64,000 nucleotides of DNA from positions 8,520,001 through 8,584,000 of the forward strand of contig SMMW01000575.1 of NCBI GenBank assembly GCA_004794655.1, read 5' to 3'. This document shows, piece after piece, positions 12,807-24,201 of the stretch. The notes below the pieces were generated by a model. That model was not told the DNA's origin. It saw only the letters and a list, made by a program, of their open reading frames with translations, and ran no database searches. The number at the start of each line of letters is the position of its first letter. Within the stretch, counting starts at the first letter, position 1. This stretch comes from Marisa cornuarietis (taxonomy: Eukaryota; Mollusca; Gastropoda; Architaenioglossa; Ampullariidae). The position numbers and the translations under genes were made by a program.

Positions 12807-14560
12807 TTGTGTGCGAGTGACAGGGAGAAGGAAAGGGAGAGAGAGAGAGAAAAAAGGAGAAAAAGTGGGGAGAAATAAAGATGGGGGAGGGGGGTGGAGA
12901 GAAAAAGAGGAAGGAAATAAACGAAGAAAGAAAAAAAAAGAGCGAGATAGAATGAGCATGTCGTTGACTTACAAATTTATCAGTTGTTCATTGAACCACA
13001 CCAACACCGCCATTACAACCGGGGAATCGCACTATGCTCTCAACAAAGAGACAGGCAGATTTCACGTTCAGACGATGCCGCTAACAGGCATCTAGGCCGC
13101 CAGATAACCAGCAATTCCCACGACTTGTCCTCCTACCTCTGACGAATTTTGCCCGCCTTTGGACAGGAAAGTCTCTGTGGTGCCGAGACTACCATAGTTC
13201 TGTCAGAGATCTGGGACCAGTAGTAAGTAGTAATGGAGTTTCTTTTGAGATATACTTGAGACATAAATTTGATGGTCGCATGCACACTTGATGTCACGCC
13301 TGATGTTTACATTTCATCTTCTTGGCAGATCACTATTCCCGGGGCAGTTGTGTAGGACTAGGTCATGACAGACTGTTTGCTCTCATCTGGTAACAGGTTG
13401 GTATCAAAACTACACAAGCAACGTAGTTGCAGTTCACTGGATATCTGGGAATCAAGGATTTGTTCCTGGAGTAAACTTGTTTACAGAAGGAAAACAGCTG
13501 CTTAGAAATACCCTTTTCCGACTTTATGAACCATGAGACGATGTTATGGCATGGAAATGGAAATAGAGAGATGGGGAGTTGGGCATGGAGTATGGGTTCG
13601 CAGTTTTCCCGGCGCCAATCTGTTTACAAACTGGAAAGAAAATGTCCAGCATCACGACCTGTAGGGTTTCTCCGCCCCGGAAAGGAAAGGTAAATCAGAC
13701 GAACGGAAATAATCACTTTGCAACGCATGCGCAGTGCTAGTTTTTCGCCGGATGAGGCGGTTTACGTGAACGTGATGGCCGGAAAATAGGGTCTAGCTCT
13801 GTGCAGATTTATGCTTATAAAGGGTTAATAGCAAGTCACGTCTCTAAACCCTGTCTCAGAAGGTGGAGTGAATGATAAAATGAAAATTTGTGAGCACTTC
13901 AATATTATGAATTAAGGTAGGAGATGGAATGCGACGAAATGTTTTCTTCGATTGAGATAGACAAAACAACAGAAGATAACAAAAATCTGCGTGTTCTTTT
14001 AAACCTACTGACGAAACAAAGGTGTGATACCTCACATATTAACGATCAGTGTTACATGTCAAAGACACACTTTTTATTTCTTCAAATTGAAACGATTTTT
14101 GAGGACATAATGCTAATTCGCGAACTATGGGCGATTAATTTTTTTTTCTTTTGAGGAAATACAAGGCGTCCAATAAATTATAGCGGTATCACGACTTAGT
14201 TGACTATAGTCTTCACTTCTAAAACTGACGGGTTTCTTTCGGCTATGTCAGTTAATTTGTATGTATAGGCTGACGGTGGTAAAATGCGGCAAGGATCACA
14301 AGAAATGAAAGATTTATTGACAAGTTTTCAACGTCACCATTTTCTCCCTCTCTAAGGGGAGATAAAAAAATTTCCCTCGTTTTCACTGCAGGACTGACAG
14401 TGCTCTCCCCCTTCTCCCCCTCAGCGTCGTTGCTCATGTCAATATTATTCCCCTCCTTTTCTCAACTTTGCTAACGAAAACAAGCAAACAGCTTACGTTG
14501 AGACGTTCCTTCCTATGTATAAGAGAGAAAAGGTGTGCAACAATCGTAAAATGTAGCCAA
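12807..14560. other. Non-coding stretch, purine-rich at its start
   Basis: About 12825-12955 is an A/G-rich tract on the plus strand. Beyond it there is ordinary non-coding sequence with no repeat family or gene recognised. Confidence 0.5.
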
Positions 14561-14692
14561 GAAATCGATGTTGCCCACACTCTGCCAGTCCCGCAGTCTT
14601 ACCATCCTCCACCGGCAGCGACCACCATCGTATCACCTCCGCCTCCTCAGCCATTCCCCCTCCCCCACGGCCGTTCCCAAGCCAGGCTCCCG

Positions 14693-14791
14693 ATGCGCGC
14701 GTCCTTTCTGATTAGCGTAGTCTTTCTGTTGTTGGGTCGTCGATATTTGTCAGGTTTCCCTGGAAACGCGTGCGCGGTGGCCCTGGTAACG
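14693..14791 (+). other. Weak candidate first coding exon (signal-peptide-like)
   Basis: An ATG at 14693 opens 33 codons that start with a short basic and then hydrophobic segment (MRASFLISVVFLLLG). A good donor-like GTAAGAG begins at 14792. The local sequence is GC- and CpG-rich, as around some promoters. Nothing else supports a gene, and a match this short can arise by chance. Confidence 0.15.
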
Positions 14792-14839
14792 GTAAGAGTT
14801 TAAACGCGCCGTGCCTGGGAGTCGGAGTGCTACTCAGTA

Positions 14840-16849
14840 CACAGCGGACGGCATGAGCGGAAACATCACCGATTGCTTGCTGGGCCAAACAGAGACTTGT
14901 TATTATTAGAAGCAAGAAACAGAGAGAATAAGAAGTGAAGGGGAATAGGCTGTAGATAGATAATAAAGAGATATGTCTGCAGACTTTAGTAAAACAACAG
15001 CAGGCGGGCTAAATGAGAGGTTTATTTGAGGTACTGACCACGGCACAAGGGGCAATAGCTTGATAATCGATGATTCATCAACATTCATACTTCTTATAAC
15101 TGTATACTCGATTGCGAAAGATCAATCTCTTTAATATATATATATATATACAAGCCTTATTCATAAGACTAGACTCTTGAATTATTTGGAGGTACGGTGC
15201 AAGTGTCCCTTTCGAAGCTTAAAACAACCCTTGACAGAAAGGACAGGACTACTTCATTCTATCCGAATTCCTTTTCTCAAAACACCCTGTCAGTTTTTTT
15301 TATTTCCTTAGAGCGTTCAAAAATAAATAAAGTCAAGTTGTCGTTTGCCCCAAGTGTGGACACGAATAATCCGTAAGGAACCTTATGCCTTGGCGAGGCT
15401 GTACCTGCGTAGCAGCCCACCAAGCCACATCCCTAGGTCACAAAGAAAGATCTCATTCGTACGATGACTACTTAACCTCAAGGGTTTTTTCAAAATAGGC
15501 TTTCATTCATTTGCATATTCGACAACAACGACAGATTTAACCGCTGGTTGTAACCTACTTTCAGGGGGAACGACGAGGTTAAAGGACAAGGCATTGTTGT
15601 AAAAAATGCAAATAACGACTGTAACGAAGTAAATGGGAAAATACAGACAAAAATACAGATAAAGTACAAAAGAAATTTTTACAGAAAATTCTGTTAATAC
15701 GACACGAAAAATGCACCTGATACACAACAAGTAAAACCAAAGAATCTCAAAATTATGCGATAATGAAGACCACATATGTTCCTGATAGAAACAGGAAACT
15801 CATGAAGGCTAAAGGACATCCTTTGCAAATTGTTTGCTTAAAAGACACTTTAAAAATCGGCAATTTCTTTAAGTCGGTGAAGATACAAGATTTTCGTCGT
15901 CAAAGAATTAATCAAACAGTTGTAGTAACCCGAAAGTTTGTAGACTGGTAAAAAGCTGTTATATGAGATGGGAAACGCATTGACAGGAAATGACTAAGTC
16001 CTTTTAAGAAACTGTTAACGATTAAGTCCTCTAAGAAAAGGGCAATGATTAAGTCCTTTTCTTCCCTACGTAGTTTGCTGCAGAGTCTTCTCCAAACGGA
16101 GCTGCTGACGACACAGATCACCGTCGCACGATGAGTCCATCGAAAAAAAATATTTTACATCAGACGTCTGTCTTCGATTTTGTCGACACCAAAATGTACG
16201 GAAGCCAATGAATTCCAGAGAATGGAAGACCACACACAGACATCACCGTAGACTGGAACAGGACATGAGGATGGCTTGTGTTGTGGACATCCACTGGCTT
16301 CGGCAACCCCGTTGGGGACCGAACGGAGGAGGAGTGGGGGAGATGTTACCGAGGGCTTCTGCCTTGGCTTTGCTTGGATTCTTCATTATAGCTTGACTTC
16401 TTTTTACATCCCATGCCAGGGAGACAGATTCGCTGCATAAACTCGCCATAACACGTAGGATCATTAAAAGAAGAAGGTTCACATCGCGCATGATTTAAGC
16501 TCGAAATTGCTCTCTTTCTTTCCTTTCCTTTTTCTCTGTCCTCTTCCATTTCTCTCCTTATATTTTTCACTGCCTCTGCGTAAAAAGGGATGGGAGAGCG
16601 AGAAAGAAATGAGATAAAGAGAGCAGGGAATGAGACGAAAAGTGAGAGAAACGTGGCAAAGTTTGTGTTTTCCTGTTTTAGCCTTAGCCTCATTCAATCT
16701 TTGTCATTTTCTGTTTTCGCGAGAACGGTGGTTCCATGCGATGACGACTGCGCCATATTTGTAGCATCTTACTAAATGGCTAGCCATTGGTTAGATAGGG
16801 GACTAAAGTTACAAAAAAGTTATTACCTCTCAGTTCAACGTGCCAGCAT

Positions 16850-16850
<1 letters not shown>
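14840..16850. other. Non-coding stretch with small repeats
   Basis: Contains a short TA repeat near 15135-15151, a 28-bp tandem repeat at 15992-16066, and a pyrimidine tract followed by a purine tract at 16505-16655. No gene recognised. Confidence 0.5.
15992..16066. repeat. Imperfect tandem repeat, about 28 bp, 2.5 copies
   Basis: Units starting GAYTAAGTCCT begin at 15992, 16020 and 16047 (spacings 28 and 27). They are similar but not identical. Confidence 0.7.

Positions 16851-16891
<41 letters not shown>
16851..16891. repeat. Microsatellite (GT)n
   Basis: About 20 GT units. Confidence 0.97.
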
Positions 16892-16892
<1 letters not shown>

Positions 16893-17847
16893 GGTCTGTT
16901 GGTGTGTGCGCGAGTCTATGATGCTGGACAGTTTAACGACGTGATACCAGAAAGACATTGCAAAATAGTTAAAACCTTTTTCTTGTCATCTGTGTCCCGG
17001 ATATGGCAAAGAAGTCCGTTCCAGAGAACTGCGAAGATTTCCCTTGATTTGAGAGATAGCTTTACCGAACACCAGCTGTTTTGAAAGGTTTGTAAGAGTG
17101 CATTTGTTCGCAAAATATTTTCCCCTAAAAGTACGAGAAACAGTCAAAATATGAATGAAAAACCGTCTTCTGTTCTTGAGATACGTTCCTATAAGCAGCA
17201 CCCTGAACAGAAAGATCAAAATCTCAACATTATCAAGTTAAATATAAACGCAGAAGACTTACATCCAATGGGACATCTCTTTTTATATGTTAGTTAGGCA
17301 TGCTCATTGATTTTGTTTTTAGTTCAAGTTTATTTAATCTTTTTCTGTGCATGGCGATGTGTGTGTCGCACTGCATTTCGCGAAATGTAGAAGGCTATTC
17401 ACGCAGATTTAGTGAAGTAGTATATCGTTCGAAGCTTAGTATAGTGATTTGCAAAATACTTGTTATCAGGCAGACCTTTAAAGACAATCTAGTCACAACC
17501 GTCGCTGGCTTTAGAAGTGCAGACAGCGGCAGTTCTGCTTCACTCACCACGAATGGTTATCCCTGCATAATCCCCGTCGCAGGGGTAACAGATCCAGACA
17601 CCTGATTTGTTCAGAAACTAAGGTTGTCTGCTGCATTTTTCTCTGTGCTGAAATCAGCTTAAGATCAGCAGACTAGCAGTAGTAGCTGGTCATAGGTAAC
17701 CACCCAGTGTGTAAATAGGTTGATAGATGAAAATGAAGAGGGGATTTATAATGATTGGAAGTTTTTTAATTAAAAAATTGTTTCATATTTTAACTTTTTC
17801 GATTTGCAAGTTTCCCTCCCAGCCTTCCATTTTCCGAAAAATGTGTA
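16892..17847. other. Non-coding stretch, nothing recognised
   Basis: Short overlapping open frames on both strands and no domain. It ends at the inverted-repeat terminus of the pogo/Tigger-like element. Confidence 0.55.
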
Positions 17848-18645
17848 CAGTGGTACCATCGGCACTCGATTACAATCCGTTCTGGGAGGCTGGTCGAATA
17901 CCGAGCACTTCCTACCCCCACTACAAATAAGAAATATTGTCACTGTATTGAATTAATTCCAGGACCCACCAAACACTGCCTTGTATTATTATTCATAGTA
18001 TTTTAAAGTACGACGCTGTATATGTCAAAAAGTGGAATTTGTTTCAGATATACTTCATTGAAAAAACAATTTCTATCATCACAGTACTATAAACTAAAAT
18101 CTTAAGTTTCAAACTTGTTACTGTTTTTGCATCTTTCGCTACCTCAGCTGTTTTAGAGGCTTCTGGATGTTTTACTATTATCGAAATCATCGGCTTTACC
18201 ATACCTTACTGGCAGGCCAATTCCGACATACGTATGCCAGTCTCATACTTACCAATAAATCCTTTTATTAATTCAATTATTGTTATTAATGTTTTCCTCT
18301 TTCATTCACTTTTAACGCTAGAAAGATTCTTGGGTGCCATGATGTATTTGTGTGTATAATAATGTTTCTATAAGATATCTATATAAATACACACACGCAC
18401 GCACGCACGCACGAAAAAAACTAGGAGATCGTGAACAAATCTGCAGGACAGATGTTTTTATTGCTTGAAATCGACGTGTAAAGTAATGATTTCCCCATCA
18501 CGGGTAATTGCGGCGCTTCTTGCAGGTTTTAGCACGATGGTCGCGTGCAAAGCAAGTGGTCGAGCACCAAAGCAGAATTTTCTCAAAAAATCTTGGTCGA
18601 GGTCCACAATGTTTGAGCACGGAGCACTTTGTCGAGGTACCGCTG
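17848..18645. mobile_element. pogo/Tigger-like non-autonomous DNA transposon
   Basis: The left end reads CAGTGGTACCATCGGCACTC. The right end, reverse-complemented, reads CAGCGGTACCTCGACAAAG. The outer 10 bases agree at 9 positions. This CAGTGGTACC terminus is of the kind found on pogo/Tigger (Tc1/mariner superfamily) elements. TA precedes the left end, as expected for TA target duplication, but the right flank does not keep it. There is no transposase frame. The interior carries a short CACG repeat at 18391-18412. Confidence 0.6.
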
Positions 18646-18845
18646 TGTTAAGAAATCACGTTTCTGCGGTAAGTGAACCCATCTAAACAAGAGACTAGAG
18701 TCTGTAGGCAGCCATTGAACGTCACACCCTTCATGACATAAATAAAGGTTGGCAATACTTAAAATACCAGACAGACCTCCTGGCTACAATTCAAACTGGG
18801 AATCAAATGAAGCTTGAGGTGTGAAATGTCCTTAAAGTGACAACC

Positions 18846-18846
<1 letters not shown>

Positions 18847-18896
<50 letters not shown>
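18847..18896. repeat. Microsatellite (CTGT)n
   Basis: About 12 CTGT units, complementary to the GACA array at 7037. Confidence 0.97.
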
Positions 18897-19707
18897 CATT
18901 CGAGTACGCGTATACGCATAGGCGCACGAGAGAAAGAGATATAGACGGATAGAGAGAAGCACTGGAGTCGCATGGCAACATCAATAAGCATAAAAGCATC
19001 CGATAATATTAGACTCATCAGTCCAGTTGCCTTTCCTGGCATTCAGGAGTCGTCTGCTCGTGCCACAGCGAAGCACTGAGTGATATGGATGTAATGATCT
19101 GTACACGATACTGAAGTCCACACAATGGCGCTCTCTCAATAATTAAAAGCGGCATCGGGTAGCAGTGACTGTGGGGGCCATACGGTAACCGCTGGTTTCG
19201 AACCGAATCAAGTTCACCTTGATTATCAGTGGAAAATTTTGCAGCGTGTCGTGTGTGCCACTCTGTACACTGGTGGTGTGCAACAGGAAAAGACGCAAAA
19301 ATTCACGACGCCGAATTTTAAGTCAAAGCAGCTTGAAGCTAAGAAAAAAGTATTTATTGCTCATGGTTATGTGAAAAAGTGTCACAAAATTCTACCACTC
19401 ACATTTCTGTCTTTTTGATGTGAAGCCTGTATTGTGGATTAAAAGCCAACAGCCAAAAATGAGCCAAAGTGAAGATGGGGATAGATGTGACTGACAGAAG
19501 TACAATGGTTGTATGTATTATAACTCCTCCGTCCATGTGACTTATTCATAGATATTTTTTCATTTTTCTACTTCTTCGACGAAATATGGGTGTACAAGGT
19601 GCCGGGCTGCCCAGAAGTGGTGGCAAAGCACATTAACTTGATTTGCACTTAACCTTCACAGACCGCTGACGGCTGTCGATTGTAGGTATGAATACTACTT
19701 GACGTAA

Positions 19708-19708
<1 letters not shown>
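18897..19708. other. Non-coding stretch, nothing recognised
   Basis: No open frame over about 60 codons and no recognised repeat. Confidence 0.55.
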
Positions 19709-19797
<89 letters not shown>

Positions 19798-19818
19798 GTC
19801 GTCGTCGTCGTCGTCGTC
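19709..19818. repeat. Compound microsatellite (TCA)n then (GTC)n
   Basis: About 30 TCA units (19709-19797) switch cleanly to about 7 GTC units (19798-19818). The poly-methionine minus-strand open frame is translated repeat. Confidence 0.98.
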
Positions 19819-19862
19819 TGTGGCAAAATAGTTAAGCTCTTGTCACTAAAACAGTGAAGATC

Positions 19863-20128
19863 AGGAGCCAGTCGCAAACACGTTTCTAAACCTTAAAACT
19901 GTTCTAAAGAAGCAAAATCTCTTCTTAGCCATTTTGATGTATTGCTGAAAAACATACAAAAATTGTACTGACAGGACGGAGGGTCAGACTTAAACAACTT
20001 AATCTTACTTAAAGCAGTTTTAGTTTTAAAAATTCTAAAATTGTGGTGTGCACTTTAAACTCATTACTAAATAGATTTAAGGGCTAAAACTGTTTAAAAT
20101 TAGAAATGTGTTGTGCGACTGGCCCCAG
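19863..20128. mobile_element. Small inverted-repeat element, family 1 copy A
   Basis: About 266 bp. It begins with a GGAGCCAGTCGC-like end followed by ACACGTTTCTAAACC, and ends in the complement (GAAATGTGTTGTGCGACTGG then CCCC). The interior is shared with copies at 44314 and 51173, including ACAGGACGG and a TTCTAAAATTGTGGTGTGCA block. It has no open frame, so it looks like a non-autonomous DNA transposon. I see no clear target duplication. Confidence 0.75.
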
Positions 20129-20144
20129 GTTACCGGGTTCAGAT

Positions 20145-20342
20145 AATAGAGAGTTTGATATCCACGACGCGTAGGGAGACGTGTGCGGCAACGAGAACGG
20201 CGAGCCTCTACGCCTACCGGTTTTGAGAAAGCGATTGGTTGGTTTTTTATGGATGTGATGATGTAGGGCGCAAATTCCCGTGACGCCACAGGTTGCCGTT
20301 CCCGCACGCGTCGCACGAGCACTGAATCTCAAACTCTCTATT
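20145..20342. mobile_element. Palindromic small inverted-repeat element (198 bp)
   Basis: The ends form a perfect 14-bp inverted repeat, AATAGAGAGTTTGA (20145-20158) and its complement (20329-20342). Complementarity continues imperfectly inward through GACGCGT- and GTGCGG-AACG-like blocks, so the outer parts of the element could fold into a long hairpin. It has no plausible coding capacity. It lies 17 bp from the end of family 1 copy A. Confidence 0.65.
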
Positions 20343-20975
20343 GCCTACTTTTTTGTACATATATCGCTTATTTACAAAGTCGACTGATCTGCCATGTTAG
20401 CTATACGCGATTTTGGCTTGAAACACCGATTTCTCCCCCTCCTTCCCCTTATTACCATTATTATTTCTAAACCAGTGAACACAATTCATCCATAGAATTT
20501 TAGTTTGTTTTTGTTTTTTGTTTTTGTTTACCCCGGTTCTGTTCTCGAACTGGAGTTAGGGAGTATTTTGTGCACGAAATATTTTTTGTGCCTGCTTGTT
20601 TCAGGCGAACTGTAACCAGAATAATTCCATCAAGCTGATGCATAATTAATACAGGGTTGAGCGCGAGCTGCGTAAGCGGGTTGCCTGGAGTGTAAAATCG
20701 ATGACGCTTTAACACCGCGAGCAGACGTCAAATGTGGCGGACCGTCTCACGCATTTCAACACCTCCCGCGCGCCAAAGTCTCGTGAAGCACCGACAGAGT
20801 TCACGCGCGGTCGACTCGCCGTCAGGTGGCGTTAGTGGCGAGAAATCTAATGTCTGTGGTCTGCTTGTCGCCATATACAAGCTTGTCATGGTAAAGGGGG
20901 TAAAACACGTGATCAGTGTTAAATGCGCACTGGACAAGCGAGCGATCATCTTTCTCCCTTTGTCTCTTTTTCGTA

Positions 20976-20976
<1 letters not shown>

Positions 20977-21019
<43 letters not shown>
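20977..21019. repeat. Microsatellite (CA)n
   Basis: About 21 CA units, followed shortly by a GA run. Confidence 0.97.
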
Positions 21020-21026
<7 letters not shown>

Positions 21027-21476
21027 AGACCCATCCCTACACACACATGAGAGAGAGAGAGAGATGGGGAGAGGCAGAAGGAAGAGACAGCGATGAAGAG
21101 ATTGGCATTCATTCATTTAACCAGCCATCCAGACAGAAACCGATTGGTTATGCGTTAACAGGGAAAACATGGATACCTATTTCCTGGCTTTTTAAAATAA
21201 TAGGGAAACGGTGGTGTATCTAACAGCTCGTTTAAGGCGAAAGTAACATTTATTCCACTATCGCCAAGCATCCTTTCACATCTCCCCAAGAAAGGCATGT
21301 TCACCCGCGAAAAAGGTGGGTGCACTTGGTAAAGATGTGGCCCACACGAGAAATCGCGGATGCACTTGATAAGAAGCTGACCCAGACGAGAAACCGTGCG
21401 AATTTCGAGAAGCGCATTTCAGTATAAATTGTTGTGGTGGGTGTCAGTAGCAGGGAATGTCATAAGATTTAAAAAG

Positions 21477-21478
<2 letters not shown>

Positions 21479-21536
<58 letters not shown>
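21479..21536. repeat. Microsatellite (CA)n
   Basis: About 29 uninterrupted CA units. Confidence 0.98.
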
Positions 21537-21537
<1 letters not shown>

Positions 21538-22209
21538 CAAAAAAGGAGTGAGGTCTCATCTGCTTTTTTTAATTCACAATTTAAACACTGATCTTATCAG
21601 TATTGTTTATGCCTATCCTCTTGATCTTTTAAATTTTGCTTTATTACAAGTTTGACATTCAAGGGAGACATTATAGAGCGTAAAAGGGGGAAAAAATCCT
21701 TTACAAATTTAAAACGGTAAAAAGCCTGAAACATTGCGATGTTTTACTCACCCCAAGGACTGACTGGAATAATGATGGATAGCAGGGTTCTTAACATCGA
21801 GGGAACCGGGAATGTTGGCGCCGTTGGAAGCAGTATAGTTTGGATGTGTTTATAAACTTATTGGCGTTTCGAGGTGAGAAGTTATTGACAGAACACGAAC
21901 ACGCCCTAGACGAAGAAAATAAAAACCTTGACTTCCAGTTCTGTATTCAATTTCCGTAAAAGACAGTACTCTTTGCACGTCATCTGCCTTTTCCGAAAGC
22001 TCGAGCCTTTGGATTTCTTGCCTTCTGAATGAGAAAGAACTCGCATCCCATTTTCCTTGCCAGCTGACAGTTTTCGAAGAGCAGAAAAGCGAGTGTTCGT
22101 ATCTCGAATGTTAACCTAGTCGACAAAAGAAACTACAGGAGGCTGCAGACGTTTTTGTCATTTTTAATCGTTTCACAGACATCTACTTTTCCGTATCCAT
22201 TTTGTTAGT

Positions 22210-22277
22210 CCACAGCTATCGCTAGAGGATCCTTGATTGTGAGCCACAGCTATCGCTAGAGGATCCTTGATTGTGAG
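22210..22277. repeat. Perfect 34-bp tandem duplication
   Basis: Two identical 34-bp units (22210-22243 and 22244-22277), each starting CCACAGCTATCGC and ending GATTGTGAG. No mismatch means a recent slippage or duplication event, or an assembly artefact. Confidence 0.95.
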
Positions 22278-23082
22278 CAACTCAAAAATACAGTATTACG
22301 AAAACCATAAAAGCCCTTCATACGTGTCTTGTTCTACGTGTTAACGGGACAAATGTGTTATTTGCAAGTTATAAGCAGCCGAGAAAGTGCGGGTTAATGG
22401 CTGCTATAACCATGCCCCACGCTACCACAGTGGGAGAGAAAACAAAGGAGAAATGTTGACATACTAGGCTATCGGTCTTTAAGTTTTATGGTGTATGAAA
22501 TGGCAAGCTGATAGCATTGAGGGAGTGTCAGGCTGTGCTTATATTCTTTTAGCTTGATGTCACTGCGCGTGTGTTTATCGATGATGGGTGCGTGCGTGCG
22601 TGCGCACGCACACACACACGCACACACATGCACGCGCGCGCGCCGTCTCTCACAACACACAGAAACACACATTTATCTGTCACACAAAATAATTTTTCTT
22701 TTGGGTTGGTAAGTGTTTGTGTGCATGTGCTCGACTCCATTCTGGTATTCAACTTAGAGGCATTTCTTTGTAATATGGGAATGGGAGTTTTATAAAAGGC
22801 AATATGCTTGACAATATGACAATATGAGAATGAGTGCATGACCATTAGCATGAACACGTGTGTGTGTGTGTGTGCGCGCGCGCGCATGCGGGTGAAGGCT
22901 TGTGTTTGTGGGTGTGGTGTATAATTGTTGAGATGACGAGGAGGTGGAGGGGTGATGTACAAATTTTTTCGGGTTTCTTGTGCTCACTTTATTTTCGCGC
23001 CATCTCATCTGTGAAACCGTACAAGATACCTATTTTTTCTTTGAAATCATCTGTCCAGTTCAAAATTTACTGTGCAAATACC

Positions 23083-23119
<37 letters not shown>

Positions 23120-24122
23120 ACGCGCACACACGCGCGCACACACATACCCGCTTACCCTAACACACACCTACTCACCCACCCACACGAAGTTTTCATGCCT
23201 AGTAACTGTTCTTTTCTAAAGGCGTTCGTCTCTCTGCATGTGTTAGCGCGCTCTCAAGCGCGTGCAGCCCAGATATTCCCAATATCAAAGGCGGGAGGTC
23301 AAGGAAGAGAGCATAAGATTTTGATTGTATTAGATTTTTTACCGGCCGGTTGCCAGGGAAACCGGAGGAAACTTATTCTCTCTACCGACATGATGCCAGA
23401 AGGAACTGGTCGATAGAAACTGCGAGTCCATTTCCAAGAGTCTGAGAGGAAAAGGGGAAAAAAATACCCACTCCCTCTTGTGAGATACGTATGTATGACG
23501 TGCTTGAAAGGGAGACGACCGCTACACGCCGCTAGATGAAGGGGCGGGAATAATTAAAGTCGTAAAAATGAGTTTCCGCGAGAGCCACTGTAGCGGCACT
23601 ATTAGCAGCTAGTTATTTTATTTTATTTCTTTCTTTGAAAAGAAAGATTAATTAACCGTGGAGACGATTGCTTTTCACTGTCATACATTTAATCCTTAGC
23701 GCAGTAGATACCACAATGTTTTTATCATGTTGTAATGCAGTAAGAACAGTAACACATTACATGAACCAGAGCAGGTCGGAACGGAAATAACTTTGTCAGC
23801 AAACGAGGCCATAGATTCTATGCCTTACAGAAATGAGTTTTTTCTTTATGTACAAAACTATTGTCACATCACAAGAATATCTTCAACCCTACTTGTAGTC
23901 GTAAAATACACACTCCAAATCCGTAAAATAATGTTTTCCTCGCTCTTCCATTCCAGTCCTGCAGGTGAGAGAAGGGTCGATAATGTGATCATTGGGTGAG
24001 CGAAAACACGCTAACGAACTCCGCTGCTTGACTTTTGAGTTTCTAACTCTATCTGTGAACGTTTGTGATTTATACCCAGGTTTGCACAAGGATTTTTTTG
24101 TGTTACTATGATAAATGCATAC

Positions 24123-24124
<2 letters not shown>
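22278..24124. other. Non-coding stretch with mixed CA/CG simple repeats
   Basis: Mixed GTGC/CGCG/CACA runs lie at about 22588-22648, TG/CG runs at 22857-22885 and (CA)n at 23083-23117. The open frames across them, up to 137 codons, are simple-sequence translations. No gene recognised. Confidence 0.55.
23083..23117. repeat. Microsatellite (CA)n
   Basis: About 17 CA units, followed by interrupted CA/CG runs. Confidence 0.95.

Positions 24125-24199
<75 letters not shown>
24125..24199. repeat. Microsatellite (AC)n
   Basis: About 37 uninterrupted AC units. Confidence 0.98.

Positions 24200-24201
<2 letters not shown>

Larger units (their letters stand above)
20343..22209. other. Non-coding stretch with two CA arrays
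   Basis: Holds (CA)n arrays at about 20977-21019 and 21479-21536 and a T-rich run near 20505-20530. No gene recognised. Confidence 0.55.
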
